Positions 53,415-62,702 of a stretch of DNA of 64,000 nucleotides are shown here, one piece after another. The notes under the pieces were generated by a model. It was not told the origin of the DNA and did no database searches. It was given only the letters and a program-made list of their open reading frames with translations. Source of the DNA: Isosphaeraceae bacterium EP7 (GTDB lineage Bacteria > Planctomycetota > Planctomycetia > Isosphaerales > Isosphaeraceae); contig CP151667.1 in assembly GCA_038400315.1 (NCBI GenBank), positions 3,235,174 to 3,299,173 of the forward strand, in the 5' to 3' direction. How positions within the stretch are numbered: the first letter of the stretch is position 1; every line of letters begins with the position of its first letter. Both the position numbers and the translations under genes were made by a program.

Positions 53415-54746
53415 TCAGACGAGTTTTGCGATGGGCTGGGCGGTGCTGGGGAGGATGGAGATGGGGCGGTCGGACTTGTCGTTGACGAAGCCGTTGGGGT
53501 CGATGCCGAGGTTGTGGTAGACGGTGGCGAGGATGTCCTGGTAGTGAATGGGCTGGGCGGCGGCGTAGGCGCCCATGGCGTCGGTGGCGCCGATGACCTG
53601 GCCGGTCTTCATGCCTCCACCGGCAAGGAGGACACTGTTAACCGGGGCCCAGTGGTCTCGGCCGGCGTCCTTGTTGATCTTGGGAGTCCGGCCGAACTCG
53701 CCCATGACCAGGACGGTCACGTCGTCTTGCAGGCCCCGGGCGTGGATGTCCTCGATGAGGGCCGAGATGCCCTGGTCGAAGAGGGGGAGGTGCTTCTTCA
53801 TGAGGTTGAAGTTGTCGCCGTGCGTGTCCCAGAAGCCGTAGGCGACGGTGACGCAGCGGGCGCCGGCCTCGACCAGGCGTCGGGCGATCAGGAGCTGATC
53901 GTTCCACATGGGGGCGGCGTCGCCCAGGGGGGTGGAAACCCCTTTGCCGTAGCGGTCGCGGAGGCGCGGGTCTTCGCGCTCGACGTCCAGGGCACGCGCG
54001 ACCTTGTCGGAGGCGAGCACGCTGAAGGCACGCTCGTAGAACCGGTCCATGCCCTGGGTGGCGGAGGTGTCGACGGAGCGGCGGAAGGCGTCGAGGTTGG
54101 AGAGCAGGCCCTTGCGGTCGCCGAAGCGGGCGGGGGCGATGGAGGTCTGCTGGAGCAGGGCGAGGTCGTCACCGCTCATGCGCGAGGGGGAGTGCGAGAC
54201 GCCGAGGTAGCCGGGCCCCGGGCTGTTGTAGGGCTTGTGCTGCATGACCGGGAAGAGGTCGATGAACGGGGGGACGACCGGGTCGCGGGGGCCTTGCAGG
54301 CGGGAGATGACCGAGCCGAAGTGGGGCCGGTGCTCGCGCTGGGCTACGTCCATCGGGTAGCCGGTAGCGGTGTGGAAGCTGCTGTGCTCGTCGCGCATGC
54401 CGACGATCGAGCGGATGACGGCGTACTTGTCGGCGATGCTCGCCAGGCGCGGCAGGTGCTCGCAGACGTCGAAGCCGGGGACCTTGGAGGCGATGGGCTT
54501 GAACTCGCCGCGGATCTCGGCGGGCGCGTTGGGCTTGAGGTCGAACGTGTCCTGGTGGGCGATGCCGCCGGCGAGGTAGACGAGGATGACCGACTTGTTG
54601 GAGGAACCGAGGCCGGCCTTCTCCTCGGCGCGCAAGAGCTGCGGCAGGGCCATGCCGCCCAGGCCGAGCGTGCCGGCCTTGAGGAACGAGCGTCGGCTGA
54701 GCCCGTCGCAGTATCGCCCTTCGCCCCGTCCCAGCATGTCGAGCAT
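53415..54746 (-). CDS. DUF1501 family Tat-exported protein
   Basis: 443 residues from the ATG at 54746. The N-terminus has a twin-arginine signal (LSRRSFLKAGTLGLGG), so it is exported folded. The body matches DUF1501, a sulfatase-like, alkaline-phosphatase-fold family abundant in planctomycetes: VILVYLAGGIAHQDTFD, HSSFHTATGYPMD, YGFWDTHGDN, LVMGEFGRTPKIN and DHWAPVNSVLLAGGG. In most genomes it lies beside a DUF1549/DUF1553 cytochrome protein; no such partner is here. Enzyme activity is not established. It is divergent from ychF. Confidence 0.93.
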   Translation of the reverse strand: MLDMLGRGEGRYCDGLSRRSFLKAGTLGLGGMALPQLLRAEEKAGLGSSNKSVILVYLAGGIAHQDTFDLKPNAPAEIRGEFKPIASKVPGFDVCEHLPRLASIADKYAVIRSIVGMRDEHSSFHTATGYPMDVAQREHRPHFGSVISRLQGPRDPVVPPFIDLFPVMQHKPYNSPGPGYLGVSHSPSRMSGDDLALLQQTSIAPARFGDRKGLLSNLDAFRRSVDTSATQGMDRFYERAFSVLASDKVARALDVEREDPRLRDRYGKGVSTPLGDAAPMWNDQLLIARRLVEAGARCVTVAYGFWDTHGDNFNLMKKHLPLFDQGISALIEDIHARGLQDDVTVLVMGEFGRTPKINKDAGRDHWAPVNSVLLAGGGMKTGQVIGATDAMGAYAAAQPIHYQDILATVYHNLGIDPNGFVNDKSDRPISILPSTAQPIAKLV

Positions 54747-54995
54747 CGCGTCGGCCCCCTCCGTCGCGCCGTCGGGAACCGGCCATTTCGAGGCCGGGAT
54801 GACGTCACGTCAACCAAAGTTTAACACCGGGCGAACTTCGGGGCAACGGCGGGGGGAAGTTCAGGAGAGACAGGCGGAGCCTTGCAAGTGTAGGATGGCT
54901 GGCCCAACGCGGAGCCGGGCGGGCCGCCGATGGGCCGGGTCTTGCCGCCTCTATCTGTCCAGTTCCGTCCAATTTCGTGAGGTCGTCGGGGCACT

Positions 54996-56087
54996 ATGAG
55001 AGCCGGTATCGTCGGACTGCCCAACGTGGGCAAGAGCACCCTGTTCAACGCCCTGACTAGCTCGAAGCAGGCCCAGAGCGCCAATTACCCGTTCTGCACG
55101 ATCGAGCCGAACGAGGGGGTCGTCAGCGTCCCCGACGAGCGGCTGGGGCGAATCAGCAAGTACATCGTCCCCAAGAAGCTGGTGCCGGCGGCCTTGCGGC
55201 TGGTGGACATCGCCGGGATCGTCAAGGGGGCCAGCATCGGCGAAGGGCTCGGGAACAAGTTCCTCAGCCACATCCGCGAGGTGGACGCCATCTTGCAGGT
55301 GGTCCGCTGCTTCGATGACCCCGACGTGGTGCACGTCGCCGGCGCGGTCAACCCGCTCTCGGACATCGAGACGATCGAGATCGAGCTGATGCTGGCCGAC
55401 ATGCAGACCCTGGAAGGGGCGCTCGGCCGGGCCGAGCGCGCCGCCAAGGGGAGCGATAAGGAGGCCAAGCTGCGGTACGACGTGATCCGCAAGTGCCTGG
55501 ATCACCTCAAGACCGACGAGCCCCTGCGCAAGCTGACCCTCGACGAGATCGAGACCAACGCCATCTCCAGCTTCGGCCTGCTGACGGCCAAGCCCATCCT
55601 TTATGTGGCCAATGTCGACGAGAACGACCTGGCCGGCGAAGGCCCGCTTGTGCAGCAGGTCCGCGACTTCGCCGCCAAGGTGGGCGCCTCGGTCGTCCCG
55701 GTCTGCGCCAAGCTGGAATCGGAGATCGCCGAGTTGGATGAGGCCGACCGCGCCGAGATGCTGGAGTCGTCGGGCCTGCCCGAGGCCGCACTCCCCGTGC
55801 TGGCCCGCGAGGCCTACCGCGTGCTCGGCCTTCAGAGCTACTTCACCGCCGGCGAGATGGAAGTGAGGGCCTGGACCATCCCCATCGGCGCCACCGCGCC
55901 CCAGGGGGCCGGCGTGATCCACACCGACTTCGAAAAGGGCTTCATCCGCGCCGAGGTCTACACCCTGGCCGACCTCGAGGCGTACAAGGGCGAGAAAGAG
56001 ATCCGCGCGGCCGGCAAGCTGCGGGTCGAGGGCAAGAGCTACGTGATGCAGGACGGCGACATCTGCCACTTCCTCTTCAGCAACTGA
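54996..56087 (+). CDS. ychF: Redox-regulated ribosome-associated ATPase YchF
   Basis: 363 residues from the ATG at 54996, the normal length and start ([15 protein letters not shown]). This OBG-type P-loop protein prefers ATP and is linked to translation and oxidative stress. Motifs: P-loop GLPNVGKST, switch region [23 protein letters not shown], the G4-like VANVDEND in place of NKxD, and the C-terminal TGS-like domain ([28 protein letters not shown]). A helical coiled arm lies between. The ridA-like gene follows 72 bp downstream. Confidence 0.97.
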   Translation: MRAGIVGLPNVGKSTLFNALTSSKQAQSANYPFCTIEPNEGVVSVPDERLGRISKYIVPKKLVPAALRLVDIAGIVKGASIGEGLGNKFLSHIREVDAILQVVRCFDDPDVVHVAGAVNPLSDIETIEIELMLADMQTLEGALGRAERAAKGSDKEAKLRYDVIRKCLDHLKTDEPLRKLTLDEIETNAISSFGLLTAKPILYVANVDENDLAGEGPLVQQVRDFAAKVGASVVPVCAKLESEIAELDEADRAEMLESSGLPEAALPVLAREAYRVLGLQSYFTAGEMEVRAWTIPIGATAPQGAGVIHTDFEKGFIRAEVYTLADLEAYKGEKEIRAAGKLRVEGKSYVMQDGDICHFLFSN

Positions 56088-56159
56088 GCCCCCGCGGCGC
56101 GTTCCGTTCCGTTGCGACTTTGACCGAGTCCCCTTCCTCTAGCAGCGAGCGTCCGAGCG

Positions 56160-56552
56160 ATGGCACGTCAGAACATCTCGACCGGAAGCAAGTGGGAACC
56201 CATCGTCGGCTATTCGAGGGCCGTGCGCGTGGGCAACCACGTCAGCGTCTCGGGCACGACCGGGACCGGAGCCGACGGCAAGATCGTCGGCGTCAACGAC
56301 CCTTATGCGCAGACGCTCCAGGCCCTGAAGAACATCGAGACGGCCCTGGTGCAGGCCGGCGCCTCGCTGGCCGACGTGGTGCGGACCCGCCTGTTCGTGA
56401 CCAACATCGTCGAGTGGGAGAAGGTCGCCAAGGCGCACGGCGAGCTGTTCGGGACCATCCGCCCGGCGACGACCATGGTCGAGGTCAGCCGCCTGATCGA
56501 CCCGGACATGCTGGTCGAGGTCGAGGCCGACGCGATCATCGAGCAGGGCTGA
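56160..56552 (+). CDS. RidA family protein
   Basis: 130 residues from the ATG at 56160. It has the fold of the RidA/YjgF/YER057c family: [25 protein letters not shown], the Arg in [10 protein letters not shown] expected to hold the imine substrate, [12 protein letters not shown], and the final EVEADAI strand. RidA members hydrolyse reactive enamine/imine intermediates from amino-acid metabolism. The sequence is closer to the general family than to E. coli RidA, so the substrate is uncertain. It lies in the same direction as ychF and may be co-transcribed. Confidence 0.9.
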   Translation: MARQNISTGSKWEPIVGYSRAVRVGNHVSVSGTTGTGADGKIVGVNDPYAQTLQALKNIETALVQAGASLADVVRTRLFVTNIVEWEKVAKAHGELFGTIRPATTMVEVSRLIDPDMLVEVEADAIIEQG

Positions 56553-56695
56553 GGGTTTCCCCCGCCCGTCGGGCACGCAAGCCGCCCGGCCTCATCTTTG
56601 TCCTCGGGTCAAGCGTGATTCGAGGTCGATCGAGGCCGGGATGCCCGTCTTCCGCGAAGGCATCGCCTTGAATCCCGTCGGGTGAGGCCAATTCG

Positions 56696-57667
56696 ATGAC
56701 CGGACTTTCGCGAACCGGCCGGATTGTGATCGCCGGTGGCAGCGGGTTCCTGGGCGTCTCGCTCGCCACCCATCTGGCGGCCCTGGGTGCGTCGGTTGTT
56801 TTGCTCTCTCGACGCCCGCCGAAACCTGTCGGGCCGTGGAGGCATGTCACTTGGGATGGCCGCACCCCGGGCGAGTGGTGTCGAGAGCTGGACGGTGCGA
56901 TCGGGCTGGTCAACCTGACGGGTCGCACGGTCGATTGCATCAAGACACCCGACCATCAGGATGAGATCCTCCGTTCGCGGGTGGAAGCGACGCGGGTGCT
57001 GGGGAGGGCCGTGCGGGCCGTCGATTCCCCGCCGCCGATCTGGGTGCAGATGAGCACGGCCCACATCTATGGCGACCCTCCGGAAGTGATCTGCACCGAG
57101 GACTCGCCCTTCGGCTACGGCCTTGCACCGTTCGTCGGGCGTGCCTGGGAAGAGGAATTCCGGGCGAGCGTCCTGCCCTCGCAGCGTTCGGTCATCCTGC
57201 GGACGAGCATCGTCCTCGGCCGCGACCGGGGCGCCGGGGGCGGAGCCTTGAAGCCGCTGGCGAGGCTGGCAAGGCTGGGACTGGCCGGGACCATCGGATC
57301 GGGCCATCAAGGGATGAGTTGGATCCATGAGGCCGATATGAACGGCCTCTTCGAGCGTGCCCTGATCGACCCGGCCATGCAGGGCCCGTACATCGCCTCC
57401 TCGCCCAATCCCGTCTCGCTGCGGGACTTCATGCGTGATCTGCGCCGCGCCGTCGGCATGCCCATCGGCCTGCCGGCCTCGTCCTGGATGGTCCGGATCG
57501 GGGCGCACTGGTTCCTGCGTACCGACCCAGATCTGGTTCTGTATGGACGGTATGTCGTCTCGAAGCGGTTGCAGGAGGAGCGGTTCGAGTTTCAGTTCCC
57601 GGATCTCGGCGATGCCTTGAACGATCTGCTGGGCCGTCGCAGGCCCGAGCCTCACCCCGCCACCTGA
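56696..57667 (+). CDS. TIGR01777-type NAD-dependent epimerase/dehydratase
   Basis: 323 residues from the ATG at 56696. It is a Rossmann-fold extended SDR protein: N-terminal GGSGFLG binds the dinucleotide, LVNLTGR follows the fourth strand, STAHIYGD carries the catalytic Ser region, and a C-terminal DUF1731-like helix pair ends in [12 protein letters not shown]. The TIGR01777 family (YfcH/SulA-like) has no well-defined substrate. The usual YxxxK pair is not obvious ([16 protein letters not shown]), which is common in this family. It follows ridA by 143 bp. Confidence 0.88.
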   Translation: MTGLSRTGRIVIAGGSGFLGVSLATHLAALGASVVLLSRRPPKPVGPWRHVTWDGRTPGEWCRELDGAIGLVNLTGRTVDCIKTPDHQDEILRSRVEATRVLGRAVRAVDSPPPIWVQMSTAHIYGDPPEVICTEDSPFGYGLAPFVGRAWEEEFRASVLPSQRSVILRTSIVLGRDRGAGGGALKPLARLARLGLAGTIGSGHQGMSWIHEADMNGLFERALIDPAMQGPYIASSPNPVSLRDFMRDLRRAVGMPIGLPASSWMVRIGAHWFLRTDPDLVLYGRYVVSKRLQEERFEFQFPDLGDALNDLLGRRRPEPHPAT

Positions 57668-57734
57668 GAGGGTCCCGCTCGGATCATGGCCCGCACAGGA
57701 CGCAACGGGGGGTCGAGCACCCACTGTCCGAGAG

Positions 57735-59246
57735 TTAATTTCCGGGAGGTCGGCCCCCCTGGGCGAGGGATTCGGGCGAGAGCCAGCTGAGGGTGCGGGC
57801 AAGTCGGGCTTGGTTGTCATTGAGTGTCGATCTGGGCTCGGCCTGGACATGCGCCGGGCCGAATGCCCAGGAGGTCAGGCCGCCCGCGGCGATGAGCACG
57901 GGCAGGAGCAGGCCGCTGTTCATGGCGAGGTCGGCGACGCTGACGGCCAGCACGGCGACGGCGGCCGAGACGCCCCCCCACTGGGGACCGTCCCAGGCGA
58001 GGCGACGCAGGCGGGCCGCGGCCCCGGCCAGGGGAAGGTGGAGGGCGACCGCGACGGTGGCCAGACCGAGGGCCCCGTACATGCCGGCGGCCAGGACCCA
58101 GAGGCTCACGGCGATGGGGTCGAGGAAGGTGCCGTCGGGGGTCAGGCCCGACCAGTCGGCCACGCCCCTGCCCAGCAGCGGGTGGGCGGCCAGGGTGGGG
58201 AACTGCTCCTGGATCCGGGCCAGGCGCCAGGTGAATGACGACTTGCCCAGGCCGTGGAACAACGAGCGGGCCGCCTGACGCGGGTCTCCGCCGGCGTTGA
58301 TGGCGACCCAGGCCAGGGCGCCGAGCACCGCCAGGCCGACCAAGCCGACGCCCCCCAGCACCAGGCCCTTGCCGGCGTGCCCGAGCCGGCCCCGGACCGC
58401 CAGGGGGAGTAGCGCCAGCAGCATCAAGGCGATGCTGGCGTGCGACTGGCAGGCAAGGCAGGCCGCCGCCAGCGCAACCGGCACGGTCAGGGCGGGGATC
58501 GTCAGCCGGCCGATGCGCAACGGCTTGCGGTGGCCCGTGGCCCAGAGCCAGCAGGATGCGACCGCCGCGGTGGCCATCCAGATGCCGAGCTGGTTGCCGT
58601 GCTCCAGCAGCACCAGAGGCCGGTGGCCGACCCGGCGCGGGGCCCCATCATAGCGATAGACATGCCCGCCATAGGCCAGGTGATACCAGACCGGCCCGGT
58701 GACGAACTCGACGGCGCAAAACGGCAGATAGGCCAGCCCGGCCACGACCCAGGCCCGGCAGAACTGGAGCATCGCGGGCGCACCAGCAAACGCAAGCCGG
58801 CCGACGGCGTAAGGAACCCCCCAGGCCAGGATCAGGTGCCGCACCTGGGAAAGCCCCTCGGCGGGAGGCCGGCCATTGGCCAGGCTCGAGGCGAGCGGGA
58901 TCGCGCACCAGGCGATCATTGGCAGGTCGAACCACCGCGGGCGGAGGCCGGATGGAGAACCAGGCCGGCGCGTCGGGCAGTGGAACAGGAGGATCCCGGC
59001 AAGGCACCCCAGGCCGATGGCCGTGGCCTTGTTCAGAGGCGGCGGGGCGGGAATGGCCATCCCATGCACGGGGCCGAAGAGTTCACGGCCGTTTTCGAGG
59101 GCCGACTGCGGATACTCGGAGTTGGGCAGGATCGCCCAGCCGCCGATCACGGCGATGAGCGACGCGGTGCGGACGTCGAGCCGCCAGAAGAGCACAACCG
59201 TGACGACGATCCAGAGCCCAAGGAACAGGGCGGGCGGTGCGAGCAT
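57735..59246 (-). CDS. O-antigen ligase-like polytopic membrane protein
   Basis: 503 residues from the ATG at 59246, with about eleven hydrophobic segments (the first is LFLGLWIVVTVVLFW). The pattern LEHGNQLGIWMATAAVASCW and the later RLARIQEQFPTLAAHPLLGRG segment resemble the Wzy_C/O-antigen ligase group, where the latter loop takes part in sugar transfer. It probably acts in surface polysaccharide ligation or polymerisation, but no glycosyltransferase genes are nearby, so the role is inference. It is divergent from the membrane protein at 59398. Confidence 0.8.
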   Translation of the reverse strand: MLAPPALFLGLWIVVTVVLFWRLDVRTASLIAVIGGWAILPNSEYPQSALENGRELFGPVHGMAIPAPPPLNKATAIGLGCLAGILLFHCPTRRPGSPSGLRPRWFDLPMIAWCAIPLASSLANGRPPAEGLSQVRHLILAWGVPYAVGRLAFAGAPAMLQFCRAWVVAGLAYLPFCAVEFVTGPVWYHLAYGGHVYRYDGAPRRVGHRPLVLLEHGNQLGIWMATAAVASCWLWATGHRKPLRIGRLTIPALTVPVALAAACLACQSHASIALMLLALLPLAVRGRLGHAGKGLVLGGVGLVGLAVLGALAWVAINAGGDPRQAARSLFHGLGKSSFTWRLARIQEQFPTLAAHPLLGRGVADWSGLTPDGTFLDPIAVSLWVLAAGMYGALGLATVAVALHLPLAGAAARLRRLAWDGPQWGGVSAAVAVLAVSVADLAMNSGLLLPVLIAAGGLTSWAFGPAHVQAEPRSTLNDNQARLARTLSWLSPESLAQGGRPPGN

Positions 59247-59397
59247 CGGTCGAGTCTCGGGGCCTGGCGTGGGGCCAGCTTCGGATGCCGACGGGGAGCA
59301 TCGAGCAGGCCATCCCGAGTATCCTATGAAGCTCAGGGCACCGGCGACACGGGAGACCGGCGGTTTACTCCCGACGATGATGAGGGGACCTTCGGCG

Positions 59398-60039
59398 ATG
59401 TCGCTTCAATTGGCCGATTCATTCGTGGGACGCTGGGCGATCGCCTTGATGTGGTCGGCTGTCGCCTGCTGGGGCCTGGCCGCGGTCGCGGCCGTCGCGC
59501 GGGGGATCCATGATTCGCGGGCGAGGCGATGGTGGCTGCTGCTCGCCGCCCTGTCCGCGGCGATGTCGCTGGAGATGGCGCTGGGGACGCGCTACCAACT
59601 GATCGTCCTGCTGCGCTCGGCCCTGAAGACGGCGGGGCGAGACTACTATCTGGGCCGGCGGCCGGTGCAGGGGGCCCTGATCGTCGGCGGCCTGGTGGTC
59701 GCCGCCGGCCTGGCGGCCTGGGCCTGGTCGATCGCGAGGCGAGTGTCGCCCGGGTGCAAGCTGGCCCTGATCGGTGCGCTCGTCGGCTGGGCGGGCATTG
59801 TGATCGAGACGATCTCGCTGCACCAGATCGACATGCATTATTCGATCTACTGGGCCATCTGGTTTACGGGCCTCGCGCTGACCTTCGCGGGCCTGGCCCG
59901 GGGAGGCAACCCGGGGCGACTCGACGATGCGATTCAGGTCGATTCGACGGGCCGGCGGATCGCCAGGCTTGCCGCGGCCGTCGTGCTGCTGAGCCTGCCG
60001 GAAGTCGTCGACCTGGTCTGGAGACGACTCGGGGGTTGA
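59398..60039 (+). CDS. Polytopic membrane protein, unknown function
   Basis: 213 residues from the ATG at 59398, chosen because GAGGGG lies upstream; the in-frame Met at 59377 is the alternative and the frame further upstream is not protein-like. There are about five membrane helices (WAIALMWSAVACWGLAAVAAV, WWLLLAALSAAMSLEMAL, GALIVGGLVVAAGLAAWAW, LALIGALVGWAGIVIETISL, YSIYWAIWFTGLALTFAGLA) and a last one near the end. I do not recognise a family. It diverges from the O-antigen ligase-like gene, with which it may share a theme. A hairpin follows. Confidence 0.75.
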   Translation: MSLQLADSFVGRWAIALMWSAVACWGLAAVAAVARGIHDSRARRWWLLLAALSAAMSLEMALGTRYQLIVLLRSALKTAGRDYYLGRRPVQGALIVGGLVVAAGLAAWAWSIARRVSPGCKLALIGALVGWAGIVIETISLHQIDMHYSIYWAIWFTGLALTFAGLARGGNPGRLDDAIQVDSTGRRIARLAAAVVLLSLPEVVDLVWRRLGG

Positions 60040-60058
60040 GACGAGACACCGCCACGGA

Positions 60059-60087
60059 CCCCGGCGAGACGCGAAATCTCGCCGGGG
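60059..60087. terminator. Bidirectional terminator hairpin
   Basis: A perfect 11-bp stem (CCCCGGCGAGA against TCTCGCCGGGG) with a CGCGAAA loop lies between the convergent membrane protein and cyclophilin genes. Confidence 0.78.
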
Positions 60088-60127
60088 CGGCCTTCGGGAA
60101 TCGGACCCTGGCGGGTGTTGACCGTGG

Positions 60128-61465
60128 CTAGAGCTTCGGGACGGAGGCCCGCACGACCAGCGTCTTGCCCGTGTCGACGGTCGTCTTCGACCCGTCGGGG
60201 TCGGTCACGGAGACGAGGACGTGGTACGTGCCGGCCTGGACGCTCGCGTCCAGTTTCCGCGACGAAATGTTGAGCTTGGCCTGCCTGCCCGCCTTCAGCC
60301 TGACCTTCGCCGCGACGCTCGCGATGGTGATGTCCGACGACGAGCCCGTGGTGGTCGTCGAGAGGCTCAGCGTCACCTGTGCCTTCTGCGAGACGGCATC
60401 CGAGGAAGCGACCAGCGAGACCGACTGCTGGATCCTGACCCGCTGGCCCGCGACGACCGAGGCGGGCAAGGCGCCCCTGGTCACGGGGGTCAGCACCGAG
60501 GCGGGCTGGGGCTTAGTCGACACGGACGGGGGCTGAACCACGGGGGGAGCCGTCCCCGGCGGCGCCGCGGAGACATTCACGACGAACGTCTCCGTCGCTT
60601 GACTCCCGTCGGCGCCATACCCCACGACCGTGATGTTCGCGGTCCCGGCCGCGAGCGGTGTGACGACCAGGCTCTTCCCCTGGACCGACGCGGTGGCCAC
60701 GGCGGGCGCGTTGCTGGAGGTCAGGAACAGTTCGTTCGCCGCGGTCACGCTCTTGATCAGGATCAGGTTGGAGGGCTGGACGCTCGTCCCGGTGGTGTAA
60801 TTTTGCAGGGGGATCTGGTCCAGGGGCGAGCTCAGCGGCGATGGCGAGGGAGAAGGGACCGCCGCGACCGCGTCCATCACGGCCAGGCCCGCGGCGCCCA
60901 CCACGCTGCCGAAGACGGTGAAGCCGCCATTCTGGTTGTCGAGGTTGGAGGCGTTGGCGTTGGATTCGTTGAAGAAGAACTGGCTGGTCGCGCTGTTGGG
61001 GTCGTTGCCGAGCTTGGCCATCGCGATCGTGCCGCGCACGTTCGACGCCCCGTACTCATTCTTGACCGCGGGGTCCGCCGTGATGGGCACGATCTTCGGC
61101 GTCGACGTGAGCTGGAAGCCGCCCGCTTGCCAGATGAAGCCGGGGACCGAGCGATGCACGACGGTGTCGGTGTAGGCGCCCTTGCCGGCGTAATTCAGGA
61201 AATTCGCCACGGTTGCGGGCGTGGTCTTGGGCGTCAGCAGCACCGGGATCGTGCCGAGCGTCGTGTCGACGACCGCATAACTGGGGGTCGTCGCATCGGG
61301 ATCCTTGAAATAGGAATCGAGCGCCACCGGCGCCGAGGCGACGCCCGCCGCGATGCTCAGATCGGGCAAAGGGGCCGTCACGGCCATCGTCAGCAGGGCA
61401 CGCGTCTCGAGATGCTCGACCGGGCCCAGACGGCCCGACCGACGCAGACGTTCCGGCCTCTTCAT
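60128..61465 (-). CDS. Exported cyclophilin-type peptidyl-prolyl isomerase
   Basis: 445 residues from the ATG at 61465. The Arg-rich N-terminus carries HLETRALLT, the planctomycete export motif. Residues about 55-230 form a cyclophilin domain: VVDTTLGTIPVLL, TVANFLNY, DTVVHRSVPGFIWQAGG, RGTIAMAKLGNDPNSATSQF and FTVFGSVV. The catalytic Arg of HR-x-x-PGF is kept. A Pro/Ser linker and two Ig-like beta domains (about 250-440) follow, the last with VQAGTYHVLVSVTDPDG. It should isomerise prolyl bonds in exported proteins. No anchor is seen at the C-terminus. Confidence 0.9.
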   Translation of the reverse strand: MKRPERLRRSGRLGPVEHLETRALLTMAVTAPLPDLSIAAGVASAPVALDSYFKDPDATTPSYAVVDTTLGTIPVLLTPKTTPATVANFLNYAGKGAYTDTVVHRSVPGFIWQAGGFQLTSTPKIVPITADPAVKNEYGASNVRGTIAMAKLGNDPNSATSQFFFNESNANASNLDNQNGGFTVFGSVVGAAGLAVMDAVAAVPSPSPSPLSSPLDQIPLQNYTTGTSVQPSNLILIKSVTAANELFLTSSNAPAVATASVQGKSLVVTPLAAGTANITVVGYGADGSQATETFVVNVSAAPPGTAPPVVQPPSVSTKPQPASVLTPVTRGALPASVVAGQRVRIQQSVSLVASSDAVSQKAQVTLSLSTTTTGSSSDITIASVAAKVRLKAGRQAKLNISSRKLDASVQAGTYHVLVSVTDPDGSKTTVDTGKTLVVRASVPKL

Positions 61466-61919
61466 CGAAGCTCTCCGAATGACATAACTGCCTGGAATCC
61501 GCGAGATTGCAGCCAGGCAAGATTCGAGATCCGGCAGCTCTCTCGGGCCGGCCTACGAATTCGGGAGATAATCGGGCCTCGAAATCCGTTCCCTGATCTC
61601 GCGCCGAGGGCCCCCTATTACTGCCGATCGGCCTTCAGGGACAGGCCAGTTTCGGGACGCTCAATTCAAAGCTCATAACTTCTTTGATACAATCCGATGG
61701 GATGCGCGTGGACGGCTAGCCACCCTGATCGCGGCGGCCGACGATGACACCCTCGCAACAGCTCGCCGTCACCTTCCAGTGGTTCGCGCAACTCGCCAAT
61801 GGGTCTGGAATCGTTTCCGGAGCAGGCACACGAAGTGTTCGGGAGAATGCTCAATCAATCAGTGAACTGAATGGGATCCTGGGACATTGATTCGACGCAA
61901 TCGTGGGTGCAGATTGCCA
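61466..61919. other. Divergent intergenic region
   Basis: About 450 bp between the cyclophilin gene and the toxin-antitoxin promoter. No ORF of note was seen. The upstream part should hold the cyclophilin promoter, which was not located. Confidence 0.4.
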
Positions 61920-61948
61920 TTGACAACATTCCCCCGATGGAATATATT
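61920..61948 (+). promoter_or_regulatory. Sigma-70-type promoter of the toxin-antitoxin operon
   Basis: TTGACA (61920-61925) is followed after exactly 17 bp by TATATT (61943-61948), 24 bp before the toxin start. This is an almost consensus housekeeping promoter, rare in this GC-rich window. Confidence 0.8.
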
Positions 61949-61950
61949 CC
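61939..61950. promoter_or_regulatory. Palindromic operator candidate
   Basis: A perfect 12-bp palindrome, GGAATATATTCC, covers the -10 box of the toxin-antitoxin promoter. Its position fits autorepression by the HigA-like antitoxin. Confidence 0.6.
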
Positions 61951-61972
61951 CTGAAAGGAATGAGGGTGCCCG

Positions 61973-62320
61973 ATGGACTGGGATGTTCTGTTCGATGACG
62001 AATTCGCGGAATGGTTCGAGACGCTGGATGAAGATCTTCAAGACGAGATCATCGCCCGTACCAACTTGGTCAAACAATGCGGGCCACGGCTCGGAAGGCC
62101 CTATGTCGATACGGTCGAGGGCTCCGTTTTCGCCAACATGAAGGAATTGCGGGTGCAGCACCGGGGTTCTCCCTGGCGGATTCTCTTCGCGTTCGATGCC
62201 GCTCGGGCCGCCATTCTGCTGGTCGGCGGCTGCAAGCGGGGCGATACGCGGTGGTACAAGACGCAGATCCCGATCGCCGACGAACGCTTCCGTCGGCACC
62301 TGAAACGCCTGGAACGGTGA
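61973..62320 (+). CDS. HigB-like (RelE superfamily) toxin
   Basis: 115 residues from the ATG at 61973, with GAGGG 7 bp upstream. It matches phage-derived Gp49-like/HigB toxins: DDEFAEWFETLDEDLQDEI at the N-terminus, LGRPYVDTVEGSVFANMKELRVQ and RILFAFDAARAAILLVGGCKRGD in the core, then a basic C-terminal helix. Such toxins cleave mRNA on the ribosome. The basic and aromatic residues expected in the active site are present (Arg in KELR and in PWRILF, Lys in GCKRGD). The antitoxin follows after 7 bp. Toxin-first order is typical of HigBA. Confidence 0.9.
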   Translation: MDWDVLFDDEFAEWFETLDEDLQDEIIARTNLVKQCGPRLGRPYVDTVEGSVFANMKELRVQHRGSPWRILFAFDAARAAILLVGGCKRGDTRWYKTQIPIADERFRRHLKRLER

Positions 62321-62327
62321 GACGAAC

Positions 62328-62663
62328 ATGCCCATTCGTTTAGACGATTACATCGCCAAGCTCCCCAAGGAGAGGCAGGACGCCATCAAGGTGCGGACCG
62401 CGGAATTGATTGCCGAGGAATTGACGCTGAGGCAATTGCGCGAGGTCCGCGAGCATTCGCAAGAAGCGGTTGCCCAGGAGCTGCACATCAATCAGGCCTC
62501 GGTCTCCAAACTCGAACGCCGCACCGACATGTATCTCAATACGTTGCGCCGGTACATCGAGGCCATGGGCGGCAAGCTCGAGATCATCGCCCGCTTCCCC
62601 GATCAGGCCGTGCGGATCAGCCAGTTCGAAGCGATTGACCCCGAACGCCAACCTCACGAGTGA
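62328..62663 (+). CDS. HigA-like antitoxin, XRE family
   Basis: 111 residues from the ATG at 62328, immediately after the toxin stop. A helical N-terminus (LDDYIAKLPKERQDAIKVRT) precedes a Cro/CI-type helix-turn-helix: LRQLREVREHSQEAVAQEL followed by HINQASVSKLERRTD. The C-terminal part (MYLNTLRRYIEAMGGKLEIIARF) is typical of this antitoxin group. It should neutralise the toxin and repress the shared promoter, probably at the palindrome over the -10 box. It converges with the NtrC-type gene with a 39-bp gap. Confidence 0.9.
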   Translation: MPIRLDDYIAKLPKERQDAIKVRTAELIAEELTLRQLREVREHSQEAVAQELHINQASVSKLERRTDMYLNTLRRYIEAMGGKLEIIARFPDQAVRISQFEAIDPERQPHE

Positions 62664-62702
62664 GCCGGCGCAGCCTTCGTCGCGCCGGGATCGTCCCGCG
62701 GC

